DNA from: an uncultured Lachnospiraceae bacterium
Lineage (GTDB): Bacteria > Bacillota > Clostridia > Lachnospirales > Lachnospiraceae
DNA length: 40,304 nt
Direction of reading: 5' to 3'
NCBI GenBank assembly: GCA_905233835.1
Contig: CAJOGB010000002.1
Coordinates: 1 to 40,304 of the forward strand
A program made the position numbers and the translations under genes. Numbering within the stretch: the first letter of the stretch is position 1; every line of letters begins with the position of its first letter. The notes under the pieces were generated by a model, which saw only the letters and a list, made by a program, of their open reading frames with translations, made no database searches and had not been told where the DNA came from. This document shows, one piece after another, positions 1 to 7,992 of this stretch.

Positions 1-1056
1 GATGGCATGATAAATATGATTTCAAAATTAATTGAAAAAGGTCATGCCTATGCGGTGGAAGACGGAACCGTTTATTATCGCACCAGAAGTTTTAAAGAAT
101 ACGGAAAACTTTCTCATAAGAATATCGATGATTTGGAAGCGGGACACAGAAGTATTAATGTGACCGGTGATTTAAAAGAAGATCCTTTGGATTTTGTTTT
201 GTGGAAACCGAAAAAGGAAGGAGAACCCGCTTGGCAGTCTCCTTGGTCCGAAGGACGTCCGGGATGGCATATTGAGTGCTCTGTAATGTCAAAGAAATAC
301 CTGGGTGATTCCATTGATATTCACGCCGGTGGAGAGGATTTGATTTTCCCTCACCATGAAAACGAGATCGCACAGTCGGAAGCGGCAAACGGAGTGGAAT
401 TTTCCCGCTATTGGATGCATAACGGATTCTTAAAAATTGATAATGAGAAGATGTCAAAATCCAAAGGAAACTTCTTTACCGTAAAAGACATTAAGGCTCG
501 TTATGATTTACAGGTACTTCGTTTCTTTATGCTTTCCGCTCATTACAGAAGTCCTCTTAACTTCTCCGATGAACTTATGGAAGGTGCAAAGAACGGCTTG
601 GAGCGTATTTTAAACTGTGTGGATTCTTTAAACTATTTGCTTGAGAACAATACGTTAGAGAATATGACAGGTGAAGAAGAAAAACTTCTTTCTACGGCAA
701 AAGAGTATAAAACGAAGTTTGATGCTGCCATGGATGATGATTTTAATACGGCAGATGCGATCTCCGCAGTATTTGAACTTGTAAAATTTGCAAATACCAA
801 TACGACGGATGCTTCTTCAAAAGCATTTGTAAAGGAACTCCTTTCGGATGTTACCGTTCTTTGTGATGTTTTGGGTATCATTACAAAGAAGGAGAAAGAA
901 GTTTTAGATTCCGATATTGAAGCGTTGATTGAAGAACGTCAGGCTGCCAGAAAAGAGAAAAACTTTGCTCGAGCCGATGAAATCAGAGACGAACTTCTTT
1001 CCATGGGAATCGTTTTGGAAGATACCAGAGAAGGCGTAAAATGGAAGAGAGCTTAA
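1..1056 (+). CDS. cysS: Cysteinyl-tRNA synthetase, 3' part (5' end cut by window)
   Basis: Class I aminoacyl-tRNA synthetase that charges tRNA-Cys in the cytoplasm. The reading frame is open from base 1, so the true start lies upstream; about 351 residues are visible of the usual 460-470. The N-terminal HIGH motif is therefore missing. Visible family marks are WHIECS (Cys codon at 277-279) and HHENEIAQSEA (352 onward), which carry the Cys, His and Glu that bind the active-site zinc in this family, and KMSKSKGNF (448 onward), the ATP-binding loop. The C-terminal helical region ends in EGVKWKRA. The end of the gene overlaps mrnC by 16 bases, so translation is probably coupled. The cysS-mrnC-rlmB order is standard in Firmicutes. 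The truncation is only the window edge. Confidence 0.97.
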   Translation, partial: DGMINMISKLIEKGHAYAVEDGTVYYRTRSFKEYGKLSHKNIDDLEAGHRSINVTGDLKEDPLDFVLWKPKKEGEPAWQSPWSEGRPGWHIECSVMSKKYLGDSIDIHAGGEDLIFPHHENEIAQSEAANGVEFSRYWMHNGFLKIDNEKMSKSKGNFFTVKDIKARYDLQVLRFFMLSAHYRSPLNFSDELMEGAKNGLERILNCVDSLNYLLENNTLENMTGEEEKLLSTAKEYKTKFDAAMDDDFNTADAISAVFELVKFANTNTTDASSKAFVKELLSDVTVLCDVLGIITKKEKEVLDSDIEALIEERQAARKEKNFARADEIRDELLSMGIVLEDTREGVKWKRA

Positions 1057-1475
1057 ACTTTTCTAATTTGAAAAAGAATCTTCAAATCGAAGATAAAGAT
1101 ATACGAACCTTTTCACCGCTTTCCCTTGCATATATCGGGGATACGATTTTTGACCTTATGATTCGCTCCGTTGTTTTGGCAAACGGGAATACCCCGGTTT
1201 CCAAAATGCATAAAGCATGTTCCGAAATTGTTTGCGCCACTTCCCAGGCGGCCATGATTGATGCTATCTTTGATGATTTGACGGTGGAAGAAAAAGAAGT
1301 CGTTACCCGAGGCAGAAATGCAAAGTCAAAGACGACGGCGAAAAACGCATCTGTTTTGGATTATCGAAAAGCAACTTCTTTGGAAGCGCTTTTGGGATAT
1401 TTGTACATGGAAGATAAGGTGGATCGTTTGTATGAACTTATAACCTTAGGCCTAAAAAAGACAGGTAGGATTTAA
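1041..1475 (+). CDS. mrnC: Mini-ribonuclease III
   Basis: Dimeric ribonuclease related to the catalytic domain of RNase III but without the double-stranded RNA-binding domain. In Bacillus it trims the 23S rRNA precursor. The 144-residue length fits the family. The motif LAYIGDTIFDLMIR (residues about 29-42) is the signature around the catalytic Asp, and TSLEALLGYLYM near residues 114-125 carries the second acidic site. The ATG at 1041 lies inside the end of cysS, which gives a 16-base overlap, and the stop is one base before the rlmB start. This is a tight operon of rRNA and tRNA functions. Confidence 0.93.
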   Translation: MEESLNFSNLKKNLQIEDKDIRTFSPLSLAYIGDTIFDLMIRSVVLANGNTPVSKMHKACSEIVCATSQAAMIDAIFDDLTVEEKEVVTRGRNAKSKTTAKNASVLDYRKATSLEALLGYLYMEDKVDRLYELITLGLKKTGRI

Positions 1476-1476
1476 T

Positions 1477-2220
1477 ATGAGAAATGAAGAATCTGTTATT
1501 GAAGGAAGAAATGCGGTTTTGGAAGCTCTTCGCTCCGATAAAACCGTAGATAAATTGTTTGTGATGGAAGATAACAATGACGGTCCCATTCGTACCATTC
1601 TTCGTGAAGCAAAGAAACAGCATTTGATTGTTGAATTCTGCAAAAAAGAACGATTGGATCAAATTTCCGTTACCGGCAAACATCAGGGTGTCATTGCTTA
1701 CATCGCTGCATACGAGTATTCTTCTTTGGAAGATATTTTAAATGTTGCAAAAGAAAAAAATGAAGACCCGTTTTTGTTTATCTTAGACGGCATTGAAGAC
1801 CCTCATAACTTGGGTGCTATGATCCGTACCGCAAACCTTTGCGGCGCACACGGGGTTATCATTCCGAATCGAAGAGCAGTGGGACTTACGGCCACAGTAG
1901 CAAAGGCTTCTGCCGGCGCTTTAAATTACACAAAGGTTTGTAAGGTGACAAACATTAATCAAACCATTGATGAATTAAAGGAAAAAGGCCTTTGGTTTGT
2001 ATGCGCGGATATGGGCGGTGAAGAAATGTATCGCTTAAATCTTACGGGCCCAATCGGCCTTGTCATCGGAAACGAAGGAGAAGGAGTTTCCCAACTGACC
2101 AAAAAGAAATGCGACTTTGTTGCATCGATTCCAATGAAGGGGGATATTGATTCTTTGAATGCATCCGTTGCCTGCGGAGTGCTTGCATACGAGATTGTAC
2201 GTCAGAGAATTACGAAATAA
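1477..2220 (+). CDS. rlmB: 23S rRNA (guanosine-2'-O-)-methyltransferase, RlmB/TrmH family
   Basis: SPOUT-class methyltransferase that uses S-adenosylmethionine to methylate the 2'-O of a guanosine in 23S rRNA (G2251 in E. coli). The 247-residue length is typical. The N-terminal substrate-binding domain begins with VIEGRNAVLEALR. The SPOUT motifs follow in order: DPHNLGAMIRTAN (about residues 108-120), GLVIGNEGEGVS (about 193-204), and a C-terminal IPMKGDIDSLNASVACGV, which form the trefoil knot and cofactor site. The stop codon overlaps the sigH ATG by one base. In Bacillus a NYN-domain nuclease (rae1/yacP) sits between rlmB and sigH; here it is absent. Confidence 0.95.
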   Translation: MRNEESVIEGRNAVLEALRSDKTVDKLFVMEDNNDGPIRTILREAKKQHLIVEFCKKERLDQISVTGKHQGVIAYIAAYEYSSLEDILNVAKEKNEDPFLFILDGIEDPHNLGAMIRTANLCGAHGVIIPNRRAVGLTATVAKASAGALNYTKVCKVTNINQTIDELKEKGLWFVCADMGGEEMYRLNLTGPIGLVIGNEGEGVSQLTKKKCDFVASIPMKGDIDSLNASVACGVLAYEIVRQRITK

Positions 2221-2828
2221 TGGAAGATACGCTTTCTTTAGATCAAAAATCAGATGAAGAATTGGTACTGATGTATCAAAAAGGCGAATTGGAAATCGGA
2301 GGATATTTGATCAAACGTTTTTATCCTTTGATTTTACATTGCTCCAGACATTTGTTTTTGACTGGTGCGGAAAACGAAGACTTATACCAGGAAGGAACCG
2401 TCGGTTTGTTTCAGGCGTTTCGTGATTTCGATCAAAGCAAAAACGTTAAGTTTTCTACCTTTGCTTCCCTTTGTATAATGCGCCAACAGTCAAAAGCCAT
2501 TGAAGCTTCCAATCGCTTGAAACATTCGCCACTGAATAATTATTTGTCGATTTATGATAATTCCGGTGACAGCGTTGCATTGATTGATACTTTGGCTTCT
2601 CATGAGTATGACGATCCGTTAAAACTCTTTACCGAAGCGGAAAGTTATAAGGAACTTTTGCATCGTATAAAAGAGGAATTGTCATCTTTTGAAAATGAGG
2701 TTTTGGATTTGTATTTAAAAGGCTTGGATTATAAAACCATTGCGTCTCGATTAAATAAGGAAGATAAAAGCGTGGATAACGCCATACAACGCATTCGTTC
2801 GAAAGTAAAAAAAATCTTAAACGGATAA
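2220..2828 (+). CDS. sigH: RNA polymerase sigma factor, SigH type
   Basis: Sigma-70 family factor of the SigH (Spo0H, sigma-30) group, which in spore-formers drives early sporulation and stationary-phase genes and in relatives controls competence. Of its 202 residues, the N-terminal part has region 2 marks: SDEELVLMYQKGE, then AENEDLYQEGTVGLFQAFRDFD (core and -10 contacts) and FSTFASLCIMRQ. Region 4 is at the C-terminus: SSFENEVLDLYLKGLDYKTIA followed by KSVDNAIQRIRSKVKK, the helix-turn-helix with the SigH-like VDNAIQRIR helix. Position after cysS-mrnC-rlmB supports SigH rather than another alternative factor. Its ATG overlaps the rlmB stop, and it ends just before a strong terminator. Confidence 0.88.
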   Translation: MEDTLSLDQKSDEELVLMYQKGELEIGGYLIKRFYPLILHCSRHLFLTGAENEDLYQEGTVGLFQAFRDFDQSKNVKFSTFASLCIMRQQSKAIEASNRLKHSPLNNYLSIYDNSGDSVALIDTLASHEYDDPLKLFTEAESYKELLHRIKEELSSFENEVLDLYLKGLDYKTIASRLNKEDKSVDNAIQRIRSKVKKILNG

Positions 2829-2830
2829 GA

Positions 2831-2866
2831 AAAACGGTAAGGATTAAATTCCTTACCGTTTATTTT
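2831..2866. terminator. Bidirectional rho-independent terminator between sigH and PHP gene
   Basis: A perfect 12-base inverted repeat (AAACGGTAAGGA at 2832-2843, TCCTTACCGTTT at 2850-2861) encloses a six-base loop. On the plus strand it is followed by TATTTTTAT. On the minus strand the flank reads TTTTCTTATC. It can therefore end sigH transcripts and also transcripts of the convergent PHP gene. Confidence 0.9.
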
Positions 2867-3696
2867 TATAATGGGAACAATGATGGTTTTCTTTTTTGAA
2901 AAATGGCATATTCTTTAAAACCGATTTCTTTTAATTCATCGGAGATTTTGTCGAAGTGTAAGCCTACATGTTCCACTTTGTGGGCATCGGCGCCGATGGT
3001 GATGAAACTTCCGCCGCATTCTTTATAGAAACGTAATGTATCAAAGTTTGGGTTCGGTTCGTTTAAGTCTGCACGATAGGCACCGGTGTTTACTTCCAAT
3101 GCGATATCTTTCTTTATGAGAATGCGAAAGATTTCTCGGATCAGCTCTTTGTATTCTGCCATATCATAGCGACTTTCGTTTTCACTTAAATGCCGCTTCG
3201 CATAGCGGGTTATGTAGTCTAAATGACCCAGAGAATCAAATTCGGTAAAGCAGTTTAAGTTTTCCAATATGCATTTATAGTATTCTTCGTATGCTTCGTG
3301 GCCGGATTTGTTTTCATAATATGAAGGATAGTAGGGATCCATACCGTTTACCACATGAATGGAACCGATAACAAAATCAAGGGGGAGCGTATCTACCAAG
3401 CTTTTGTGAATCTCAACCAAATGCGGTTGCAATCCTAACTCCATACCCACCAAGAAGGCAGTGTTATGCTGATTTTTTGCCTCGACCTCCATAAGATTTG
3501 TCATATATATCAGGTATTCTTTGATATCCAGTTCAAATTCTGTGGGGTCGTCTCCGGGGTAATCAATGTCCATGTGATCCGTAAAGGTGATTCCCATAAG
3601 TGATAATTCATTTGCTTTTTTTAGCATTTCTTCCGGATCGACTTCGGAGTCGGCGGAAAAAGAAGTGTGCAAATGAGAGTCCCATAAATGATTCAT
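2866..3696 (-). CDS. PHP-domain phosphoesterase, histidinol-phosphatase (HisK/HisJ) type
   Basis: Metal-dependent phosphoesterase of the polymerase-and-histidinol-phosphatase fold. Its 276 residues match the HisK-type histidinol phosphatases, which remove phosphate from L-histidinol phosphate. Metal-ligand motifs are all present in order: HLH (residues 8-10), TDH (39-41), a Glu in GMELG, SIHVV, GHLDY, EVNTG and GADAH near the C-terminus. A good ribosome binding site (AGAAAGGGA on the minus strand) precedes the ATG. The gene stands alone between sigH and gap, with no histidine operon nearby. The exact substrate is inferred from family only; it could be a different phosphomonoesterase. Confidence 0.85.
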   Translation of the reverse strand: MNHLWDSHLHTSFSADSEVDPEEMLKKANELSLMGITFTDHMDIDYPGDDPTEFELDIKEYLIYMTNLMEVEAKNQHNTAFLVGMELGLQPHLVEIHKSLVDTLPLDFVIGSIHVVNGMDPYYPSYYENKSGHEAYEEYYKCILENLNCFTEFDSLGHLDYITRYAKRHLSENESRYDMAEYKELIREIFRILIKKDIALEVNTGAYRADLNEPNPNFDTLRFYKECGGSFITIGADAHKVEHVGLHFDKISDELKEIGFKEYAIFQKRKPSLFPL

Positions 3697-3731
3697 TTTT
3701 TTTCCCTTTCTGTCTCTTAAAAAACATCTTC

Positions 3732-3737
3732 ATTATA
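3732..3737 (-). promoter_or_regulatory. Possible -10 box for the PHP gene
   Basis: The minus strand reads TATAAT about 36 bases before the PHP start codon. At 17 bases further upstream I see only a T-rich stretch and no convincing -35, so the call is weak. Confidence 0.35.
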
Positions 3738-3794
3738 ATATATTTGAAATACAAAAAAAATACGTGAAATATTTATCAAACAGGGAATTAGTGC

Positions 3795-3823
3795 TTGAAA
3801 TTGGGATAAAAATTGTATATGAT
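3795..3823 (+). promoter_or_regulatory. Predicted vegetative promoter for gap
   Basis: TTGAAA (3795-3800), a 17-base spacer and TATGAT (3818-3823) make a near-consensus sigma-A promoter. The transcript would start near 3830 and give a leader of about 55 bases with a short hairpin (3835-3851) and an AGGAGG site at 3871-3876, eight bases before the gap ATG. Confidence 0.75.
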
Positions 3824-3834
3824 TAAAAACAGTC

Positions 3835-3851
3835 GAGGCGTATTATGCCTC
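3835..3851 (+). other. Small hairpin at the 5' end of the gap leader
   Basis: GAGGC (3835-3839) pairs with GCCTC (3847-3851) across a seven-base loop. It lies right after the predicted transcription start of gap. Such 5'-terminal stems often protect abundant mRNAs from decay in Firmicutes; that role here is inference. No T tract follows, so it is not a terminator. Confidence 0.5.
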
Positions 3852-3884
3852 ATAGAATTTTATTATTTTTAGGAGGATACTCAA

Positions 3885-4886
3885 ATGGCAGTTAGAGTAG
3901 CTATTAACGGATTTGGACGTATTGGTCGTTTAGCATTCCGTCAGATGTTTGGAGCAGAGGGTTACGAAGTTGTTGCTATCAACGATTTAACAAGCCCAAA
4001 AATGTTAGCACATCTTTTAAAGTATGATTCATCTCAGGGTAAGTATGCACTTGCTGATACCGTTTCAGCTGGTGAAGATTCTATCACTGTAAATGGTCAG
4101 ACAATCAAGATTTATGCATTCCCGGATGCAAACAATTGCCCATGGGGAGAATTAAAGGTTGATGTTGTTTTAGAGTGCTCAGGCTTCTATACATCAAAAG
4201 AAAAGGCACAGGCACACATCAATGCCGGTGCTAGAAAGGTTGTTATCTCTGCACCTGCAGGAAATGATCTTCCTACTATCGTATATAACGTTAACCATAA
4301 GACACTTAAGCCGGAAGATACCATTATCTCTGCAGCTTCTTGTACAACAAACTGCTTAGCTCCTATGGCTAAGGCATTAAATGATCTTGCTGGAATTAAG
4401 TCCGGTATCATGAGCACAATTCATGCTTACACAGGTGATCAGATGATCCTTGACGGACCACAGCGTAAGGGTGACCTTCGTCGTTCTCGCGCAGGCGCTG
4501 TTAACATCGTTCCTAACTCTACAGGTGCTGCAAAGGCTATCGGTCTTGTAATTCCTGAATTGAACGGTAAGTTAATCGGTTCTGCACAGCGTGTACCGAC
4601 CCCTACAGGTTCTACCACAATCCTTGTTGCAACTGTTGAAAAGTCAGTTACTAAGGAAGAAATCAATGCAGCTATGAAAGCAGCAGCTACCGAATCATTC
4701 GGTTACAACGAAGATGAAATCGTATCTTCTGATATCGTAGGATCTACCTATGGCTCAATCTTCGATGCAACTCAGACAATGGTTGGTGAAGATAATCTTG
4801 TACAGGTTGTTTCTTGGTATGATAACGAGAACAGCTACACATCTCAGATGGTTCGTACAATCAAATACTTCTCCGAGCTTGCATAA
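3885..4886 (+). CDS. gap: Glyceraldehyde-3-phosphate dehydrogenase, type I, NAD-dependent
   Basis: Glycolytic enzyme that oxidises glyceraldehyde 3-phosphate to 1,3-bisphosphoglycerate with NAD and phosphate. The 333-residue length is standard. The N-terminal nucleotide-binding motif is NGFGRIGR (8-15), and Asp34 in AINDL is the residue that favours NAD over NADP. The catalytic centre SCTTNCLAP holds Cys153. The C-terminus carries the family's WYDNE motif. Codon choice (many GCT, GCA, ATC, AAC) differs from the flanking genes and suggests very high expression. A strong promoter and perfect AGGAGG precede it, and a hairpin terminator follows it before pgk. Confidence 0.98.
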   Translation: MAVRVAINGFGRIGRLAFRQMFGAEGYEVVAINDLTSPKMLAHLLKYDSSQGKYALADTVSAGEDSITVNGQTIKIYAFPDANNCPWGELKVDVVLECSGFYTSKEKAQAHINAGARKVVISAPAGNDLPTIVYNVNHKTLKPEDTIISAASCTTNCLAPMAKALNDLAGIKSGIMSTIHAYTGDQMILDGPQRKGDLRRSRAGAVNIVPNSTGAAKAIGLVIPELNGKLIGSAQRVPTPTGSTTILVATVEKSVTKEEINAAMKAAATESFGYNEDEIVSSDIVGSTYGSIFDATQTMVGEDNLVQVVSWYDNENSYTSQMVRTIKYFSELA

Positions 4887-4902
4887 TTCACTTTAATTTC
4901 AT

Positions 4903-4937
4903 AGGTCCAGTCGTCTGTGGCTGGACCTTATTTTTTT
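4903..4937 (+). terminator. Terminator-like hairpin between gap and pgk
   Basis: AGGTCCAG (4903-4910) pairs with CTGGACCT (4921-4928) across a ten-base loop, followed by TATTTTTTT. It lies in the 79-base gap between gap and pgk, and I see no clear new promoter after it. It probably stops part of the transcripts, so gap would be made in excess over pgk and tpiA. Confidence 0.8.
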
Positions 4938-4965
4938 AAAAAACATATAAAGGAGGATACTTTTA

Positions 4966-6177
4966 ATGGGACTTAATAAAAAGACAGTTGATGATATCAA
5001 TGTTAATGGTAAGCGCGTTCTTTGTCGTTGTGATTTTAACGTTCCGCTCATTGATGGAAAGATTACAGATGAAAACCGTTTGGTTGCTGCACTTCCTACC
5101 ATCAAGAAGTTAATTGCTGATGGTGGAAAGGTTATCCTTTGCTCACACCTCGGTAAGGTGAAGACAGAAGAGGACAAGGCTACAAAAACACTTGCTCCGG
5201 TTGCAAAGAGATTATCTGAGCTCTTAGGCCAGGAAGTAAAGTTTGCTGCTGATCCGGAAGTTGTTGGTCCAAATGCCAGAGCTGCTGTAGAAGCTATGAA
5301 CAATGGTGATGTTGTTTTACTTGAAAACACACGTTTCCGTGCAGAAGAGACCAAGAACGGAGAAGAATTCTCTAAAGATCTTGCTTCTATCTGTGATGTG
5401 TTTGTAAATGATGCTTTCGGTACCGCTCACCGTGCACATTGCTCCAACGTTGGTGTTGCAGGCCTTGTGGATACAGCAGTTGTCGGATACTTAATGCAGA
5501 AGGAAATTGATTTCTTAGGTAATGCAGTTGAGAATCCGGTACGTCCGTTTGTAGCTATTTTAGGTGGTGCAAAGGTTGCGGATAAGCTTAATGTAATCAA
5601 CAACCTTTTGGAGAAGTGCGATACCTTAATCATCGGTGGTGGTATGGCATATACCTTCTTAAAGGCTCAGGGGTATGAAATCGGACTTTCTCTTTGTGAT
5701 GATTCTAAGATTGATTATTGTAAAGAAATGATGGCTAAGGCTGAGAAACTTGGTAAGAAGTTACTTCTTCCGGTTGATGCTGTTACCATTAAAGACTTTC
5801 CGAATCCGATTGACGGACCGGTTGAAGTAGAAGTTTATGATTATGATAAGCTTCCTGCTGACCGTGAGGGATGTGATATCGGACCTAAAACACAGGAAAT
5901 CTATGCAAATGCTGTTGCATCTGCAAAGACTGTTGTTTGGAATGGACCAATGGGTGTATTTGAAAACCCAACCCTTGCAAAAGGTACTCTTGCAGTAGCA
6001 ACCGCTCTTGCAAAGACCGATGCAACAACAATTATCGGTGGTGGTGATTCTGCAGCAGCAGTTAACCAGATGGGTCTTGGCGACAAGATGAGCCACATTT
6101 CTACAGGTGGTGGTGCTTCCTTAGAGTTCTTGGAAGGAAAAGCACTTCCTGGCGTTGAAGCTGCTAATGATAAATAA
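4966..6177 (+). CDS. pgk: Phosphoglycerate kinase
   Basis: Transfers phosphate from 1,3-bisphosphoglycerate to ADP in glycolysis. The 403-residue length is close to the usual 390-400. Motifs run in the usual order: RCDFNVPL (about 22-29, substrate loop), [18 protein letters not shown] with the following [33 protein letters not shown] and GGGDSAAAV, ending with [17 protein letters not shown] strong AGGAGG site stands nine bases before the ATG. The gene sits between gap and tpiA with 14 bases before tpiA, so the two are co-transcribed. Codon use is biased like that of gap. Confidence 0.98.
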   Translation: MGLNKKTVDDINVNGKRVLCRCDFNVPLIDGKITDENRLVAALPTIKKLIADGGKVILCSHLGKVKTEEDKATKTLAPVAKRLSELLGQEVKFAADPEVVGPNARAAVEAMNNGDVVLLENTRFRAEETKNGEEFSKDLASICDVFVNDAFGTAHRAHCSNVGVAGLVDTAVVGYLMQKEIDFLGNAVENPVRPFVAILGGAKVADKLNVINNLLEKCDTLIIGGGMAYTFLKAQGYEIGLSLCDDSKIDYCKEMMAKAEKLGKKLLLPVDAVTIKDFPNPIDGPVEVEVYDYDKLPADREGCDIGPKTQEIYANAVASAKTVVWNGPMGVFENPTLAKGTLAVATALAKTDATTIIGGGDSAAAVNQMGLGDKMSHISTGGGASLEFLEGKALPGVEAANDK

Positions 6178-6191
6178 AAAGGAGATATATA

Positions 6192-6938
6192 ATGTCTAGA
6201 AGAAGAATTATCGCAGGTAACTGGAAGATGAACAAGACACCTTCCGAAGCTGTTGCTCTTTGCGAAGAATTAAAAGATTTAGTTAAAAATGATGATGTAG
6301 ACGTTGTTTACTGCGTACCGGCAATCGATATTGTTCCGGTTGCTAACGCTGTAAAGGGTTCTAACGTACATGTTGGTGCTGAGAATTTCTATATCGTTGA
6401 TTCCGGTGCATTTACCGGTGAAATTTCTGCTCCTATGCTTAAGGATGCAGGCGTTGAGTATATCATTATCGGACACTCTGAAAGAAGAGATATCTTCGGT
6501 GAAGATGATGTATTAATCAATGCAAAGGTTAAGAAAGCATTTGCTTCAGGCCTTACACCGATCCTTTGCTGTGGTGAGTCCCTTGCACTTCGTAAGGCTG
6601 ACACCTACAAAGAATGGATTAAGCGTCAGATTACTTGGGACCTTGATGGTGTAACAGCTGATCAGGTTAAGAATCTTGTAATCGCTTATGAGCCAATTTG
6701 GGCGATTGGTACCGGTGAAACCGCTACAGCTGACCAGGCTCAGGAAGTATGTAAGTTAATCCGTGATTTGATTGCTGAACTTTACGATGCTCCTACAGCA
6801 GAAGCAGTTCGTATCCAGTACGGCGGATCAATGAACGCAGGAAACGCTGCAGAGCTTCTTTCTAAGCCGGATATTGACGGTGGATTAATCGGTGGTGCTT
6901 CTTTGAAGGCCGATTTCGGAAAGATTGTAAACGCTTAA
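6192..6938 (+). CDS. tpiA: Triose-phosphate isomerase
   Basis: Interconverts dihydroxyacetone phosphate and glyceraldehyde 3-phosphate. The 248 residues form a single TIM barrel. Visible marks are NWKMN (10-14) with the active-site Asn and Lys, GHSERR with catalytic His95, and [10 protein letters not shown] with catalytic Glu167 and the flexible loop that follows. The phosphate-binding YGGSMN and GGLIGGASL are near the C-terminus. It follows pgk by 14 bases with its own GGAGAT ribosome binding site, and it ends the glycolytic transcript at a strong terminator. Confidence 0.98.
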   Translation: MSRRRIIAGNWKMNKTPSEAVALCEELKDLVKNDDVDVVYCVPAIDIVPVANAVKGSNVHVGAENFYIVDSGAFTGEISAPMLKDAGVEYIIIGHSERRDIFGEDDVLINAKVKKAFASGLTPILCCGESLALRKADTYKEWIKRQITWDLDGVTADQVKNLVIAYEPIWAIGTGETATADQAQEVCKLIRDLIAELYDAPTAEAVRIQYGGSMNAGNAAELLSKPDIDGGLIGGASLKADFGKIVNA

Positions 6939-6956
6939 TTTTATTCAAGTGTTTTC

Positions 6957-6990
6957 GGGGAATCCTTTTCTTAAGGATTCCCCTTTTTTA
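6957..6990 (+). terminator. Rho-independent terminator after tpiA
   Basis: GGGGAATCCTT (6957-6967) and AAGGATTCCCC (6973-6983) pair perfectly over a five-base loop and are followed by six T residues. It ends the gap-pgk-tpiA unit. Confidence 0.95.
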
Positions 6991-7019
6991 TTGTGTGAAT
7001 GGGAAAAATATGTTAAAAT
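6991..7019 (+). promoter_or_regulatory. Possible promoter for degV
   Basis: TTGTGT (6991-6996), a 17-base spacer and TAAAAT (7014-7019) lie just after the tpiA terminator and 53 bases before the degV ATG. The -35 matches consensus at only three positions, so the call rests on spacing and position. Confidence 0.5.
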
Positions 7020-7072
7020 GACAACCGTGTGTGAGTAGATACAGCATATTAAAATTGTAACGAGGAGTTATT

Positions 7073-7948
7073 ATGAGTAAAGTCGCAATTTTAACGGATA
7101 CAAACAGTGGTATTACCCCGGCGGAAGCGGAACGTCTCGGCGTTTTTGTGATCCCCATGCCGTTTTATATAAACGATCAATTGTTTTTTGAATATGTGGA
7201 TTTGTCTCAGGACAGTTTCTATGAGATGTTGGAAAATGATTGTACCATTACCACATCCATGCCGTCTGTGGGCGATGTGATGGATAAGTGGGATGAACTC
7301 TTGGAAGAGTATGATGAAGTCGTATACATTCCAATGTCTTCCGGTCTTTCATCTTCCTGCCAGACCGCGATTATGGTGGCAGAAGACGATTATGAAGATA
7401 AAGTATTTGTTGTTGATAATCAGCGTATTTCCGTTACCATGCGACTTAGCGCTTTAGAAGCCAAAAAATTGGCGGATGAAGGGAAAAATGGAGCTGAGAT
7501 TAAAGCTTATTTGGAAGAACATAAATCCGAGTCTACCATCTATATTACCGTAGATACTTTACAGTATCTAAAGAAGGGTGGAAGACTTACTCCGGCGGTG
7601 GCTGCCATCGGAACGCTTTTGCATATCAAACCGGTTCTTCAGATTCAGGGAGAAAAGCTTGATTCTTTTGCAAAGGCACGTACCATGAAACAGGCAAAGA
7701 CCATGATGCTGGAAGCCATTGAAAAGGACTTAAATGAGAGATTTAAGGATCCAAGCGGAAAGGATTATGTGATTTCCATTGCTCATTCCCATAATTTGGA
7801 AGAGGCTGAAATCTTTAAAGCAGAAGCCGAGGAGCGTTTCCCGAATCATAAGATTCTAATTAATCCGTTGGCACTTTCCGTAAGCTGTCATATCGGACCG
7901 GGGGCACTTGCCATTACCGCTTCAAAATCTATTGTTGAAAATATCTAA
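7073..7948 (+). CDS. DegV family fatty-acid-binding protein
   Basis: DegV proteins bind a single long-chain fatty acid; in several Firmicutes they act as FakB, presenting fatty acids to the FakA kinase for phospholipid synthesis. The protein is 291 residues. Marks of the family are AILTDTNSGI at the N-terminus, TSMPSVGDVM (about 60-69), YIPMSSGLSSS (about 92-102), FVVDNQRISV, and VDTLQYLKKGGRL (about 162-174), where FakB proteins hold the acyl chain. The C-terminal domain ends with ALSVSCHIGPGALAI. No fakA is in the window, so partnership is inferred. A good AGGAG site precedes the ATG, and purA follows after 44 bases. Confidence 0.9.
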   Translation: MSKVAILTDTNSGITPAEAERLGVFVIPMPFYINDQLFFEYVDLSQDSFYEMLENDCTITTSMPSVGDVMDKWDELLEEYDEVVYIPMSSGLSSSCQTAIMVAEDDYEDKVFVVDNQRISVTMRLSALEAKKLADEGKNGAEIKAYLEEHKSESTIYITVDTLQYLKKGGRLTPAVAAIGTLLHIKPVLQIQGEKLDSFAKARTMKQAKTMMLEAIEKDLNERFKDPSGKDYVISIAHSHNLEEAEIFKAEAEERFPNHKILINPLALSVSCHIGPGALAITASKSIVENI

Positions 7949-7962
7949 TTTTGAAATATAAC
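7935..7962 (+). promoter_or_regulatory. Weak candidate promoter for purA
   Basis: TTGAAA (7935-7940), a 16-base spacer and TATAAC (7957-7962) overlap the end of degV, about 30 bases before the purA ATG. A short stem GGCA/TGCC (7964-7975) follows. purA could equally be read from the degV transcript. Confidence 0.35.
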
Positions 7963-7992
7963 CGGCAAAAATGCCAAGGAGGAAATTAAAAG

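Noticed and set aside
1-1056. cysS as a truncated pseudogene
   Set aside because: The missing N-terminus results from the window edge. The frame is open from base 1 and all later motifs are intact.
2866-3696. PHP gene and the aminotransferase at 22016-23104 as parts of a split histidine pathway
   Set aside because: They are 18 kb apart with unrelated neighbours, and the aminotransferase start resembles CobD more than HisC. The link cannot be supported from the window.
4899-5354. Open frame of 151 codons on the minus strand over the start of pgk
   Set aside because: It is a mirror of strongly biased pgk codons, and Ser/Thr/Phe-rich nonsense is typical of antisense frames.
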